64,000 nucleotides of DNA from Bdellovibrio sp. ArHS (GTDB lineage: Bacteria; Bdellovibrionota; Bdellovibrionia; Bdellovibrionales; Bdellovibrionaceae), in the NCBI RefSeq assembly GCF_000786105.1, contig NZ_JTEV01000001.1, forward strand, positions 62,001 to 126,000, given 5' to 3'. The notes below the pieces were generated by a model. It had not been told where the DNA came from. It made no database searches and saw only the letters and a list, made by a program, of their open reading frames with translations. Shown here one piece after another: positions 19,437 through 28,147 of this stretch (position 1 is the stretch's first letter; each line of letters opens with the position of its first letter). Made by a program: the position numbers and the translations under genes.

Positions 19437-20426
19437 ATGAAAATATATTCTGACATCACGAAGACAATTGGCCAAACTCCATTGGTAGAAATGCAAAGAA
19501 TCGGAAAAGATCTTCCGGGAAAATTGCTTTTGAAGCTAGAGTTCTTCAACCCCTTAGGCTCCGTAAAAGATCGCATCGGTCTGGCGATGATAGAAGAGGC
19601 CGAACGCACAGGAAAACTCAAACCCGGGGTGGAGATTTTAGAGCCGACATCGGGGAACACCGGAATTGCACTGGCCTTCGTGGCTGCGGCGAAAGGCTAC
19701 GCCATTACCTTGGTAATGCCAGAAACCATGTCGCAGGAAAGAAGAACGTTGCTTCTGCTTTTAGGCGCAAAACTTATTCTGACGCCAGGACCTTTGGGGA
19801 TGAAGGGCGCGATCGCCAAAGCGCTGGAGCTTGCCGAAAAAAATCCCAATGCCTGGAGTCCGCGACAGTTCGATAATCCCGCGAATCCGGAAATTCACAA
19901 AAAAACCACAGCTCTGGAAATTTGGAATGACACTGACGGCACCGTCGACATCGTCGTGAGTGGCGTGGGGACTTCCGGAACCATCACGGGGGTGGGCCAA
20001 GTTCTAAAAGCCAAAAAGCCCAGCGTGAAGATGATTGCGGTGGAACCTGTAGAAAGTCCGGTTCTTTCCGGTGGCAAACCGGGGCCTCATAAGATTCAAG
20101 GCCTGGGAGCCGGTTTCGTTCCTAGTGTGATGGATCGCGCTGTGGTTGACGGTGTTGAGCAAGTCTCGTCAGAAGAATCTATGAAGGTGGCTAAGGAAGT
20201 GATAAAAATGGAAGGCATCCCGGTGGGGATTTCTTCGGGCGCGGCGATTGCGGCGGGACTCCGGTTGGCGGCGAAAGAAGAAAATCGCGGGAAAAACATT
20301 GTTGTGATCGTTCCTAGTTATACAGAGCGTTATCTTTCAACACTGTTAGCGGAGCAAGAACGCCAAGAAGCCCAGTCTTTGCCAATCGCTACTGTTGATG
20401 AAAGTTATTTAAGTCGGGTGAAATAA
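19437..20426 (+). CDS. cysK: Cysteine synthase A (O-acetylserine sulfhydrylase)
   Basis: PLP enzyme making cysteine from O-acetylserine and sulfide. The start at 19437 (ATGAAAATAT, preceded by GAGGCAGG) is preferred over the in-frame ATG at 19422. The protein has 329 residues. The PLP lysine lies in PLGSVKDR (near 42), the phosphate- and substrate-binding loop in PTSGNTGIA (near 68-76), and the glycine-rich phosphate loop in GVGTSGTITGVG (near 175-186). It is followed after three bases by an EEP-family hydrolase gene, probably co-transcribed. Confidence 0.93.
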   Translation: MKIYSDITKTIGQTPLVEMQRIGKDLPGKLLLKLEFFNPLGSVKDRIGLAMIEEAERTGKLKPGVEILEPTSGNTGIALAFVAAAKGYAITLVMPETMSQERRTLLLLLGAKLILTPGPLGMKGAIAKALELAEKNPNAWSPRQFDNPANPEIHKKTTALEIWNDTDGTVDIVVSGVGTSGTITGVGQVLKAKKPSVKMIAVEPVESPVLSGGKPGPHKIQGLGAGFVPSVMDRAVVDGVEQVSSEESMKVAKEVIKMEGIPVGISSGAAIAAGLRLAAKEENRGKNIVVIVPSYTERYLSTLLAEQERQEAQSLPIATVDESYLSRVK

Positions 20427-20429
20427 AGA

Positions 20430-21197
20430 ATGGTTCCCTATATCATACCAGCGAAAGAAAAAGTTCTTCTGAAAATCGGTGAGGCCCAAAAACTGGCCGC
20501 ACCGTCCTCAGAGTTCGACATCTTTGTTTGGAATGTGTTTAAGGGACAAAAGGCCCATATCTTTGAAAAAGACTTTAAGAAGCTGGGCGAGGGAAAAGAT
20601 TTTATTCTTCTTCAAGAGGCCTTGGTCGACGACAAGATGCCCAAGATCTGGCAGCAGGATTTTGCGACTTACGAATGGCATTTGGCCCAGAGTTTTCACT
20701 ACAAAAAAGATTTAAGAAGTACGGGTGTTGCCATCGGGGCCAAGCTGCAGCCAGCTTCGGTGGATTTCATTCGCGCAAAAACACGCGAGCTCTTTTGGCT
20801 GACTCCGAAGCTGACGCTTTTTAATGAATATGATTTTGGTGGCACGAAGGCTCTTTTTGTCTGCACGCACGTTCTTAACTTTGTAACCTTAAAAGCCTTC
20901 ACGGCCTCTTTGTATGAAATCGCGGCAAAGATGAGCGAGTTCAAGGGGCCGGTTGTTTTGGCGGGGGATTTCAATACCTGGAACGTCAAACGCTACCTGA
21001 TTATGAAAAGTATTTTTCGAGATTTGAATTTAGAGCATTTGGATTTGGAAAACGACGGACGACTTTTAAAGCTCGATCATGTTTTCGTCAGAGGCTTTGA
21101 TGTCATCAAAGCCCAAGTGCATCACACCATCATCAGTTCAGATCATTTTCCCTTGGAAATCCGCCTGAAGATTGCAGACCCCAACAAGCCTTATTGA
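20430..21197 (+). CDS. Endonuclease/exonuclease/phosphatase (EEP) family protein
   Basis: 255-residue hydrolase of the DNase I/synaptojanin-like fold. Active-site blocks in order: WNVFKG (Asn), LLQEA (metal-binding Glu), AGDFNTWN (Asp/Asn pair), LDHVF and SSDHFP (catalytic Asp-His). There is no signal peptide, so it is probably cytoplasmic, acting on a nucleic acid or phosphodiester substrate that cannot be predicted. It begins three bases after cysK and converges with the YiiX-like gene with a 7-base overlap. Confidence 0.85.
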   Translation: MVPYIIPAKEKVLLKIGEAQKLAAPSSEFDIFVWNVFKGQKAHIFEKDFKKLGEGKDFILLQEALVDDKMPKIWQQDFATYEWHLAQSFHYKKDLRSTGVAIGAKLQPASVDFIRAKTRELFWLTPKLTLFNEYDFGGTKALFVCTHVLNFVTLKAFTASLYEIAAKMSEFKGPVVLAGDFNTWNVKRYLIMKSIFRDLNLEHLDLENDGRLLKLDHVFVRGFDVIKAQVHHTIISSDHFPLEIRLKIADPNKPY

Positions 21198-21688
21198 CTT
21201 TGTTGCCGAGCCCAGGCGTAAACGGAATCGGGAGAAAGTCCCGGTGTGCCTTCAAGATCCCAATAATTCTTTGGCCACACTTGTTTATTAAACTTCATCG
21301 GATGCGTGGGAATATTCAAAAGTTTCCCGATCAATTCCGTGCAGTACAGAGCCTTGTCATTCCAAGAATACCAAAAATCAAAAGGCCGTCCCATATAGGG
21401 TTGCACTTGCGATAAGCGAACATCCTGCGGGATTTCGACGATTTCGGCAATCACGCCCCGGTGCTCCAGATCTTCCCAGGAAATAATCGCGACCCCTTCG
21501 CCGGGATAGGCGTTGAGCCATTTGTCACCGATGTCATCAAACTGAATGGCGGTGTGGGCAAATCTTCCGCCGGGTTCGTATTGAACCAAACGACCATGAC
21601 GATCATAAAGTTCTAAGAAAGCGATTCGTGTTTTCGCAAACGAAGAAGTCGCTGCTAATAAAAAGAGAAAGAAAAAGGCCAAACGCAT
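21191..21688 (-). CDS. YiiX/YebB-like permuted NlpC/P60 cysteine hydrolase
   Basis: 165 residues with a signal peptide (MRLAFFFLFLLAATSSFA). The permuted papain fold is suggested by the catalytic His in FAHTAIQ (near residue 46) coming before the catalytic Cys in LYCTELIGK (near 123). This is the order in YiiX-like enzymes, reversed relative to classical NlpC/P60. Likely periplasmic, acting on peptidoglycan peptides, lipids or amides; the substrate is unknown. The start codon follows a strong hairpin (21693-21714) by only four bases, and no Shine-Dalgarno is visible. Confidence 0.75.
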   Translation of the reverse strand: MRLAFFFLFLLAATSSFAKTRIAFLELYDRHGRLVQYEPGGRFAHTAIQFDDIGDKWLNAYPGEGVAIISWEDLEHRGVIAEIVEIPQDVRLSQVQPYMGRPFDFWYSWNDKALYCTELIGKLLNIPTHPMKFNKQVWPKNYWDLEGTPGLSPDSVYAWARQQSQ

Positions 21689-21692
21689 GCAA

Positions 21693-21714
21693 GGGGTTTT
21701 GACTTAAAAACCCC
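21693..21714 (-). repeat. 8-bp inverted repeat abutting a start codon
   Basis: Perfect arms GGGGTTTT (21693-21700) and AAAACCCC (21707-21714) with a 6-base loop. It sits between the sigma-factor operon and the YiiX-like gene, both read leftwards. It may end the upstream transcript, although no U-run follows, or fold in the leader of the downstream gene and hide its start. Confidence 0.5.
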
Positions 21715-21752
21715 GCAAAATCAAGTTTAATAAAAGTCGGAGGACGTATCGT

Positions 21753-22274
21753 TTATCGTCGCGCCAACCAGAGCAGGGGAGATTTTACAAGAGTCATCAT
21801 TTCGCCTCCCAAAGCGGCACCAAAGAACCACAAAACCCCGGATTCCCAAGTGACCTCATGGCTGACGACCGAAAGAGCCCCCAAAGTGATCAGGGATAAG
21901 GCCGCCAGACTCAGAGAGCGGGACCTCATCACACGAATCCACTCGTCATGATTTAAAATCAGGCGGGCAAAGAAAACGGAAATGGACAGATACAAAGCGC
22001 CGCAGAAGAAAAGACAGAAGGTCGGGCTGATTTTCATAAAATAATGCATCAATCCGCCGCCATCGAAAAATAATTGCACGCCGAATTGTGAACAGCTCAT
22101 CAGTGTGACAACAGACCCGAAGGTATGCGCCAAACCCATTTTCGCAATCACTTTCCAAGGCGGCGATTTTTCTGCCGCCAATTGCGCATGGATTTTTTGG
22201 AGAACAAAAGAAGAGCCACCAACATCTGCGGTGTCATTGATAAAAGACTCAAAATCTTTTTTTACGTCTTTCAT
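21753..22274 (-). CDS. Four-helix membrane protein, probable anti-sigma partner
   Basis: 173 residues. A short cytoplasmic N-terminal region (about 1-45) is followed by four predicted transmembrane helices (about 47-65, 75-103, 115-137 and 142-165). It starts eight bases after the ECF sigma gene, the usual position for a membrane-bound anti-sigma factor. It has no zinc-binding HxxxCxxC motif, so it is not a ZAS-type protein. A conserved-looking Cys sits in LMSCSQFG within the first loop. The anti-sigma role is inferred from position and topology only. Confidence 0.6.
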   Translation of the reverse strand: MKDVKKDFESFINDTADVGGSSFVLQKIHAQLAAEKSPPWKVIAKMGLAHTFGSVVTLMSCSQFGVQLFFDGGGLMHYFMKISPTFCLFFCGALYLSISVFFARLILNHDEWIRVMRSRSLSLAALSLITLGALSVVSHEVTWESGVLWFFGAALGGEMMTLVKSPLLWLARR

Positions 22275-22282
22275 AAAGTCTC

Positions 22283-22816
22283 CTAACTCTTCTTTCCTAG
22301 GCTGCGCAGCACTTTTAAACTGCGACTGACGATTTGCCGGATATTGCTTTCCGAGATCTTAAGCACTTCGGCAATTTCCTCGTACTCAAGTTCATCTAGA
22401 TAGCGCAGTTTCATGACCTCTTGTTCTCGAGGTTTCAATTCAGCCAGTAAGGTGGCCGCTTCTTCTTTCTCTTCGAGTATAGGAACTGAGCCCTCGGTTT
22501 GTGACAAAGAATCATCCCATTCCGAGAAGTCTTTGATTTCTCGGTTGCGATAATCCTTCAACTCGCTGCGGGTGATGACATAGATCCAGGCCAAGGCCTT
22601 GTAGCGAGAGTCATAAAGGTGTTTTTTGCGGTGAATTTGCAAAAAAACGATCTGCAAAAGATCCTCAGCCCGCTCCTGCGGTAAGCCGCGCTTTAAAGCA
22701 TAGGATAAAACACGGCCGGAATGTCTTAAATAGAGAATGTCCAAAGCTTTATTTTCGCCTTCGGCAAGCTTTAGCAAAAGTTCTTCGTCTGTACATTCCT
22801 GCAAATTAATTTTCAT
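22283..22816 (-). CDS. ECF-type RNA polymerase sigma factor
   Basis: 177 residues from the ATG at 22816. Longer in-frame translation up to 22993 would run across the divergent gene and is rejected. Region 2 lies at about 15-85, with LLQIVFLQIHRKKHLYD and a WIYVITRSELKDYRN-like 2.4 helix. Region 4 lies at about 120-175, with the helix-turn-helix LEYEEIAEVLKISESNIRQIVSR. It heads a two-gene unit with the four-helix membrane protein and is divergent from an exported protein and MerP/MerT-like genes across 70 bases. Sigma and anti-sigma may therefore control that metal-linked set. Confidence 0.9.
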   Translation of the reverse strand: MKINLQECTDEELLLKLAEGENKALDILYLRHSGRVLSYALKRGLPQERAEDLLQIVFLQIHRKKHLYDSRYKALAWIYVITRSELKDYRNREIKDFSEWDDSLSQTEGSVPILEEKEEAATLLAELKPREQEVMKLRYLDELEYEEIAEVLKISESNIRQIVSRSLKVLRSLGKKS

Positions 22817-22886
22817 AGACCTGTCACAAGTTATAGATCTCCATCCTAATGAAGGTTGAAAGAGCACACAAGAAGGAAGTTTTAAG

Positions 22887-23519
22887 ATGAGTAAAATGTG
22901 GATTTGGTTTTTCGCGCCGGTATTTCTTTTTGCTGGTGGTGTGCAGGCACATCCGGTCTCTTTTGCCGGTGCCTTTTCTTTAATGTCATACAATAAAGAT
23001 GACGAGAATGAACTTTTTCTGGGTTATTCAATGACCAGTCGAACGGCGCTGGCCGTAAGTTACGTCAAAACTGCCGAGGCTGAATACACGTTGCCGCGAA
23101 TGAATTTTCTGGCAAAACGCTGGAACAACGAAGACTCTCAGGGGAATGTCTATTTGAGTGCCGGTTACGGCACGGATCGCTCTTTTGACGAGGTCAAAGG
23201 TGTGGCGATGGCCTCTGCCGATCTTGATTGGGAGTCTCGCAAATACTACACAGCCTTTCAATACACCAAATTCTTTCGTCAGGATTCCGATGCCATTGAC
23301 CGCACGGATTTTGAACAGACGAAATTGCGGGCAGGCGTGGCCCCTTATTTGGCAGAGTTTAACGAATTGAACACCTGGTTGATTGTGCAGTTTGAAAAAA
23401 AGAATGACTCAGCCATCGAGACCACCCAGTTCGTCAGACTTTTTTATCGCAATATTCTTATCGAGGTGGGTGCTCGTATCGGCGGCGGCGCTGCCTTTAA
23501 CTTTATGACTCATTTCTAG
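22887..23519 (+). CDS. Exported protein of unknown function, possibly outer-membrane
   Basis: 210 residues with a signal peptide ending VQA|HPVSF. The mature protein is rich in aromatic residues and alternating beta strands (for example YYTAFQYTKFFR, LAVSYVKT) and ends with Phe (FMTHF), which fits a small outer-membrane beta-barrel. It is divergent from the ECF sigma gene and followed 44 bases later by a MerP-like metallochaperone gene, so a role in metal passage or sensing is possible but unproven. Confidence 0.65.
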   Translation: MSKMWIWFFAPVFLFAGGVQAHPVSFAGAFSLMSYNKDDENELFLGYSMTSRTALAVSYVKTAEAEYTLPRMNFLAKRWNNEDSQGNVYLSAGYGTDRSFDEVKGVAMASADLDWESRKYYTAFQYTKFFRQDSDAIDRTDFEQTKLRAGVAPYLAEFNELNTWLIVQFEKKNDSAIETTQFVRLFYRNILIEVGARIGGGAAFNFMTHF

Positions 23520-23563
23520 GGTAAAAGTTTTACTAGTAAGTTTTTTAAAAAAAGGATCTTAAT

Positions 23564-23833
23564 ATGAAAAAGATGGTCTTCGCTCTTCTTCTTACTTTTT
23601 CTTTCGCGTTTGCCAGTGAAGTTGAAACGGTTGGCGTGAAGGGGATGGTTTGTTCTTTCTGCGCGCAAGGCATTACGAAGAAATTCAAAGAACAGCCGGA
23701 AATTGCGGAGGTGCAGGTCAGTCTTGAAAATAAATTTGTAAAGCTGACTTATAAGGACGGGCAGAAGCTTTCTCGTGAAAAGATTGCCACTCTTTTAAAA
23801 GAGGCGGGATATGAAGTCTCTTTCGACAAATAA
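23564..23833 (+). CDS. Exported heavy-metal-associated (MerP-like) protein
   Basis: 89 residues. The signal peptide (MKKMVFALLLTFSFAFA) is followed by one HMA ferredoxin-like domain. The metal site is GMVCSFCAQG (CxxC, residues about 28-37); the usual GMTCxxC is recognisable. In MerP such a domain binds Hg(II) in the periplasm; related proteins bind Cu(I). Its stop lies 23 bases inside the MerT-like gene, indicating coupled translation. A Shine-Dalgarno AAAGGA precedes the ATG. Confidence 0.88.
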   Translation: MKKMVFALLLTFSFAFASEVETVGVKGMVCSFCAQGITKKFKEQPEIAEVQVSLENKFVKLTYKDGQKLSREKIATLLKEAGYEVSFDK

Positions 23834-24188
23834 ATTTTTTACCTTTCTAACGCTTTTTGGGTCCGCCAGCACTCTGATCTGTTGTGCCCTTCCAGCCCTC
23901 TTGGTCAGTTTAGGGATGGGCGCCGTTTTGGCCGGTGTGGCTGCGCAAATGCCCGGGCTTATTTGGGTGTCTGAAAATAAAATGGCTGTCTTTATATTTG
24001 CTGGCAGCATGTTGGCCTTCAATGGTTTTTGGCTTTGGAAAAACCGCAACGCCCCGTGTCCGCTAGATCCGCAGCTTCGAGATGCCTGTATTTCAGGCAG
24101 AAAGTTCTCGGCGCGTGTCTATATTCTTTCTCTGGTCGTTTTTCTGACAGGATTCTTTTTCGCATTCATCGCCCCCAGCCTCTTTTAA
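23811..24188 (+). CDS. MerT-like membrane metal transporter
   Basis: 125 residues with three hydrophobic segments (about 10-45, 55-75 and 100-122). The vicinal cysteines in LICCALPALL of the first helix are the metal-binding pair of MerT/MerC-type importers. A further Cys-containing loop (APCPLDPQLRDACIS) follows the second helix. It overlaps the MerP-like gene. No mercuric reductase (merA) or merR is visible, so the metal may be something other than mercury. Confidence 0.8.
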   Translation: MKSLSTNKFFTFLTLFGSASTLICCALPALLVSLGMGAVLAGVAAQMPGLIWVSENKMAVFIFAGSMLAFNGFWLWKNRNAPCPLDPQLRDACISGRKFSARVYILSLVVFLTGFFFAFIAPSLF

Positions 24189-24225
24189 TGCGCCGCACTT
24201 CGGATGAAAGTACGACGACTCTCCA

Positions 24226-24255
24226 TTGACTAATTGCAATGAAGTCGGGTACCTC
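24226..24255 (+). promoter_or_regulatory. Possible promoter of hppA
   Basis: A TTGACT element (24226-24231) and TACCTC (24250-24255) stand 18 bases apart, about 45 bases before the hppA start. The -35 is good and the -10 is poor. Confidence 0.3.
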
Positions 24256-24300
24256 TAAGTCTTCGTAATTTAAACGAGAAATCAAACACGGAGTGCAACA

Positions 24301-26367
24301 ATGTTTAGTGAATCTTTACTGATTTCTCCGGCTATTGCTGGGGTTGTTGGTTTGTTCGTTGCTTTGGCGCTTTACCTTCGCGTAAAGGCTCAGCCCGCAG
24401 GCAATGAAACTATGAATCGCATCGCGACTTACGTTCGTGAAGGCTCAATGGCTTTCTTGGTTCGTGAGTACAAAGTTCTTTTCGTCTACGCGATCGTCGT
24501 AGGCGCAGCTCTTGCTTTTGCATTGGGCGGAATCGCAGCAGGATCTTTTGTTCTTGGTGCATTCTTGTCGTTGCTAGCAGGCTTCTTCGGTATGAAGGCT
24601 GCGACTTATGCCAATGTTCGCACTTCTCAGGCGGCAGCTGGTGGCTCTAAAGCGGCGGCTCTTCTTGTCGCTCTTGATGGCGGCGCTGTGATGGGTCTTT
24701 CCGTTGCGGGTCTAGGTCTTATCGGTCTTGGCGTCCTTTACTGGATCTTCCAAGGTCAAGAGGTGTTGGGCACGATTCTTCACTCTTTCGCAGTGGGCGC
24801 TTCTTCAATCGCTCTTTTCGCTCGTATCGGTGGCGGTATCTATACTAAAGCTGCTGACGTGGGTGCGGATATCGCTGGTAAAGTGGTCGAAAACATTCCT
24901 GAAGACGATCCTCGCAATCCAGGTGTTATCGCTGATAACGTGGGTGACAACGTCGGTGACGTTGCGGGAATGGGCGCTGATATCTATGAGTCAATGGTGG
25001 CGGCGATTGTTTCTGCCATGGCGATTGCTTTGACAATTCCAGCCGATGCTTTGACAACGTTGATGCCTTCTGCGGAAGCGGAAACCGTTCGTATCACAGG
25101 CGTGGCTTTGCCTCTTCTTCTTTCAACTTTAGGTCTAGTGATTTCAATCATCGTGATCTTTGCGGCGCGCGCTTTCAAAAACGGCAAGCCTGCAACTGTT
25201 CTTCGTAATGCGTTGATTGTTCCACCAATCCTTTTGACAATCGCTTCTTATATCTTGATGCCAATGTTTGGTATCAGCCAATCTGTGACTGTAGCTTTGG
25301 CTGCGGGTGCATTCGGTGGGGCCTTGATTGGTCTTATCACTGAGTACTACACAGCAGCTCGTCCCATCCGTCTAGTGGCTGAAGCTGCTTTGACTGGTGC
25401 GGGGACAGGTGTGATCCGTGGTCTTGCAGTAGGTATGGAATCAACGGCGATCCCAATGTTGATCGTTGTTATCGCTGCTTACGTTGCCGACCAAGCTTTG
25501 GGTCTTTATGGTATCGCTCTTTCTGCAGTAGGTATGTTGGCAGGTACAGCCGTTGTTATGACGGTGGATGCTTACGGTCCTATCGCTGACAATGCTGGTG
25601 GTATCTCTGAAATGTCAGGTCTTGGTAAAAACGTTCGCGACATCACTGACGAACTAGATGCCGTTGGTAACACAACAGCAGCTATCGGTAAGGGTTTTGC
25701 GATCGGTTCTGCGATCTTGACAGTTCTTGCCCTTTTCTCGGCTTTCAACATGGAAGTAAACCATGTGCGTGAAAAAGCAGGTCTTGCGAAAATGTCTTTG
25801 GATCTGACTTCTTCAGGCGTTTTGATCGGTATCTTGCTAGGTTCTATCCTGCCATTCCTAGTTGGTTCCACAACTATGACTGCGGTAGGTAAAGCGGCGC
25901 AAAAAATCGTCAAAGAAATTGCTCGTCAATTTAAAGAAATCCCAGGCCTTCGTGAAGGTAAAGCGGAACCACAACCGGCGGCGATCGTCGACATCGCTAC
26001 CCAAGCAGCTTTGTTCGAGATGATCTTGCCAGGTATGATCGCGGTTCTTGCTCCAGTTCTTGTTGGCTTCATCTTGGGCCCTCAAGCTCTTGCGGGTCTT
26101 CTAGCAGGTGGTTTGGCAGTCGGTGCGACAATGTCTCTTTATATGGCTAATGCCGGTGGAGCATGGGACAACGCTAAGAAATTCATCGAAAAAGGTGGAT
26201 TGCCTGGTCATCCAAAAGGTTCCGACGCTCACAAAGCGGCGGTCGTTGGTGACACAGTCGGCGACCCGTTCAAAGACACTTCTGGTCCAGGTATCGCTAT
26301 CTTGATCAAAGTTATGTCCGTTGTTTCTTTGTTGATTGCTCAATTGATCGCTACGATCGGTGGGTAA
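24301..26367 (+). CDS. hppA: Membrane pyrophosphatase (K+-dependent type)
   Basis: Couples PPi hydrolysis to H+ and/or Na+ pumping across the cytoplasmic membrane. It has 688 residues and about 16 helices. Substrate/Mg motifs are intact: [19 protein letters not shown] near residue 203 and [19 protein letters not shown] near 423. The position that separates subfamilies is Ala in [16 protein letters not shown] (near 456), the signature of K+-dependent enzymes; K+-independent ones have Lys. Whether H+ or Na+ is pumped cannot be settled from motifs alone. The gene uses GGT, CTT and GCT codons far more than its neighbours, which suggests high expression. A terminator follows. Confidence 0.96.
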   Translation: MFSESLLISPAIAGVVGLFVALALYLRVKAQPAGNETMNRIATYVREGSMAFLVREYKVLFVYAIVVGAALAFALGGIAAGSFVLGAFLSLLAGFFGMKAATYANVRTSQAAAGGSKAAALLVALDGGAVMGLSVAGLGLIGLGVLYWIFQGQEVLGTILHSFAVGASSIALFARIGGGIYTKAADVGADIAGKVVENIPEDDPRNPGVIADNVGDNVGDVAGMGADIYESMVAAIVSAMAIALTIPADALTTLMPSAEAETVRITGVALPLLLSTLGLVISIIVIFAARAFKNGKPATVLRNALIVPPILLTIASYILMPMFGISQSVTVALAAGAFGGALIGLITEYYTAARPIRLVAEAALTGAGTGVIRGLAVGMESTAIPMLIVVIAAYVADQALGLYGIALSAVGMLAGTAVVMTVDAYGPIADNAGGISEMSGLGKNVRDITDELDAVGNTTAAIGKGFAIGSAILTVLALFSAFNMEVNHVREKAGLAKMSLDLTSSGVLIGILLGSILPFLVGSTTMTAVGKAAQKIVKEIARQFKEIPGLREGKAEPQPAAIVDIATQAALFEMILPGMIAVLAPVLVGFILGPQALAGLLAGGLAVGATMSLYMANAGGAWDNAKKFIEKGGLPGHPKGSDAHKAAVVGDTVGDPFKDTSGPGIAILIKVMSVVSLLIAQLIATIGG

Positions 26368-26443
26368 TTAGAACTCGATGACTGCAGCTTCGGGCGTCTT
26401 GGCGCCCAACGCGGCAGCAACATCTTAACGAGTTGAAAAAAAT

Positions 26444-26476
26444 AAAAGCCCCAGGTCTAGGTGACATGGGGCTTTT
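26444..26476 (+). terminator. Rho-independent terminator after hppA
   Basis: Perfect 10-bp stem AAAAGCCCCA (26444-26453) with TGGGGCTTTT (26467-26476), a 13-base loop and a T-rich tail. Confidence 0.85.
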
Positions 26477-26557
26477 GTGTTTCTGGTAGGCTCGACGAAC
26501 CTCTAAATCATGCCGCGAAGCAATGACAAGCTATTCTCATAAATCTATAAATGAATT

Positions 26558-27082
26558 ATGAGAATATTTCATGCACTTTCCTGGACCTGCGCAACTCTCA
26601 TTATTTCTTCTTGTGGAGAACTCACGTCTTCAATCACAACCTCAGAAACCTGGATTCCCGAAAGTTTCTTTTATAAAACTTTGGGATCTTGTGAACAGGG
26701 CACCCTGGGCTTTCCTGTCTTGATTGGTGGTGGAACGCAGTTGTGGACTGACCCTGCGCAAGTCCGCGTCGGGCAGATCGAACTCTATCTGCAAAAAAAC
26801 GGGACCTACTCGGCTCGTTACCGAGAATTCGACTTTACGACACAACTCTTCGAAAAAAACTTTCAGTCAACGTACTCTCTGGATCACAGACGAAAAGAGA
26901 TTTATTTAGCGGGCCTCGGTGTTGCAAAGGTTCTGCAGACGGGAAGAGGCCGTTCTTATATGCATTTGCTATATTCAGAAAACTACAATTCAACTCTTCT
27001 GGCGGGGAGTACAGGGGATTTATACCTCTATAAAGGCCAGAAGGGAGTTGGTGAAACAGCGGCAGATCGCTGCGGTTGGTGA
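26558..27082 (+). CDS. Small lipoprotein of unknown function
   Basis: 174 residues with a hydrophobic N-terminus ending in a lipobox (ISSC, Cys near residue 19). The mature part contains GELTSSITTSETW and no recognised domain. A further cysteine pair (LGSCEQG and the near-terminal DRCGW) could form a disulphide. The stop lies two bases from the convergent UPF0016 gene. No strong ribosome binding site is seen. Confidence 0.65.
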   Translation: MRIFHALSWTCATLIISSCGELTSSITTSETWIPESFFYKTLGSCEQGTLGFPVLIGGGTQLWTDPAQVRVGQIELYLQKNGTYSARYREFDFTTQLFEKNFQSTYSLDHRRKEIYLAGLGVAKVLQTGRGRSYMHLLYSENYNSTLLAGSTGDLYLYKGQKGVGETAADRCGW

Positions 27083-27084
27083 AG

Positions 27085-27357
27085 CTACCCTTTCGCTGTC
27101 AGGACCCAGATACCGACTAAAATAAATAAAGATCCGGAAACGTACTTCATAATTTGGGGATTTAACAGGGTTCCCAGGAATTTCCCAAAGATAACGCCCA
27201 AAACCCCGGCAAGTCCCAAGGCAAGAACGACAGCAATCATCACCGTTAATGTGGATTTTGATTGTGAAGAAGCAGCAAGGGCCGCGAACTGCGTTTTGTC
27301 ACCCATTTCAGCCAAAAAAATAGTGATAAAAGTGCTCGCAAAAATCTTCCAATCCAT
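27085..27357 (-). CDS. Half-size UPF0016 (GDT1/MneA-like) cation transporter
   Basis: 90 residues from the ATG at 27357, preceded by AAAGGAC. A longer reading frame to 27558 runs across the divergent gene and is rejected. Three helices are visible, the first with the family motif EMGDKTQ (near residue 17) that forms the cation site. Full-length GDT1/MneA proteins have two such halves; single-half bacterial members probably work as dimers. Known members export Mn2+ or exchange Ca2+/Mn2+ for H+. No second half lies next to it. No yybP-ykoY Mn riboswitch is recognised upstream, only a short palindrome. Confidence 0.88.
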   Translation of the reverse strand: MDWKIFASTFITIFLAEMGDKTQFAALAASSQSKSTLTVMIAVVLALGLAGVLGVIFGKFLGTLLNPQIMKYVSGSLFILVGIWVLTAKG

Positions 27358-27380
27358 ACCAAGTCCTTTAAAATAAACCA

Positions 27381-27395
27381 GGCCGTTTAACGGCC
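27381..27395. repeat. Palindrome between the UPF0016 and exoD genes
   Basis: GGCCGTT and AACGGCC arms (7 bp) around a single central T at 27388, lying between two divergent starts. It is a candidate operator for either gene. It is too short and lacks a U-tail for a terminator. Confidence 0.5.
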
Positions 27396-27448
27396 GTTGA
27401 ATTAATTTGAAAGCATATTGATAAAATCGGACAGGTGGGAAAGCAAGT

Positions 27449-28039
27449 TTGAAAAGCCGTTTTATTACTGCCATGGATCTTTTGCAGGCAGAAGCAGCCA
27501 AAGGGGACCTGACGTTGCGCCGAATCTTCCAACTTTTGGGGGAAGAGGGGCACGCCATGCTTATGCTTTTTCTAAGTCTGCCTTTTTTGCAGCCGATCCC
27601 TATTCCTGGACTCTCAACTCCCTTGGGACTTCTTATTGCCGTGGTGGCGGTTTTTCTTTATCGAAACAAACCGCCATGGTTGCCACAAAGGTTTGAAAAT
27701 CTGAAGGTCTCGGCCGAAGTGCTTTTGAAGGTCTCTGAAATCGCCGAAAAAATCTGGGGCCATGCCGTTAAGATTATAAAACAACGACTGGTCTTTTTGC
27801 ATGATCACTGGTTTTTCAGAATCTTGAATCTTGGTGTCTTTGTGACGAACTCTTTGCTTTTATCGCTGCCGCTGCCCATTCCTTTTTCCAACACTGTTCC
27901 CGTTGTCGGCATCATTTTGTGCGCCATTGGGCACATGGAAAAAGACGGCGTTTTTATCCTTTTTAGCTACTTATGGTGTCTGATAGTTGCGTCGTTCTTT
28001 GCAACTTTAACCATGGGAGCTGTCCACTTTACTTTATAA
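27449..28039 (+). CDS. ExoD-family membrane protein
   Basis: 196 residues. It starts at a TTG preceded by AGGTGGGAA; an internal ATG at codon 8 has no ribosome binding site. It matches the ExoD family: FLSLPFLQPIPIPGLSTPLG (about residues 45-64) and the repeat-like PLPIPFSNTVPVVGIILCAIG near 145-165, within several transmembrane helices. ExoD was named from a rhizobial exopolysaccharide/invasion phenotype; its biochemistry is unknown. It is divergent from the UPF0016 transporter gene. Confidence 0.85.
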   Translation: MKSRFITAMDLLQAEAAKGDLTLRRIFQLLGEEGHAMLMLFLSLPFLQPIPIPGLSTPLGLLIAVVAVFLYRNKPPWLPQRFENLKVSAEVLLKVSEIAEKIWGHAVKIIKQRLVFLHDHWFFRILNLGVFVTNSLLLSLPLPIPFSNTVPVVGIILCAIGHMEKDGVFILFSYLWCLIVASFFATLTMGAVHFTL

Positions 28040-28147
28040 CCCACGAAGGTCCAGGCTTGGGTGCTTCATAACAAAGGACCATAGGACCTCAATCTCTTTG
28101 TGCGCCTGAAAAGGCTGCTGCTACAATTTGATCTAAAAGGAGTCACC

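Noticed and set aside
22817-22993. Longer N-terminus for the ECF sigma factor
   Set aside because: The extra 59 residues look untranslatable as a sigma domain and overlap the divergent gene; the ATG at 22816 begins right at region 2.
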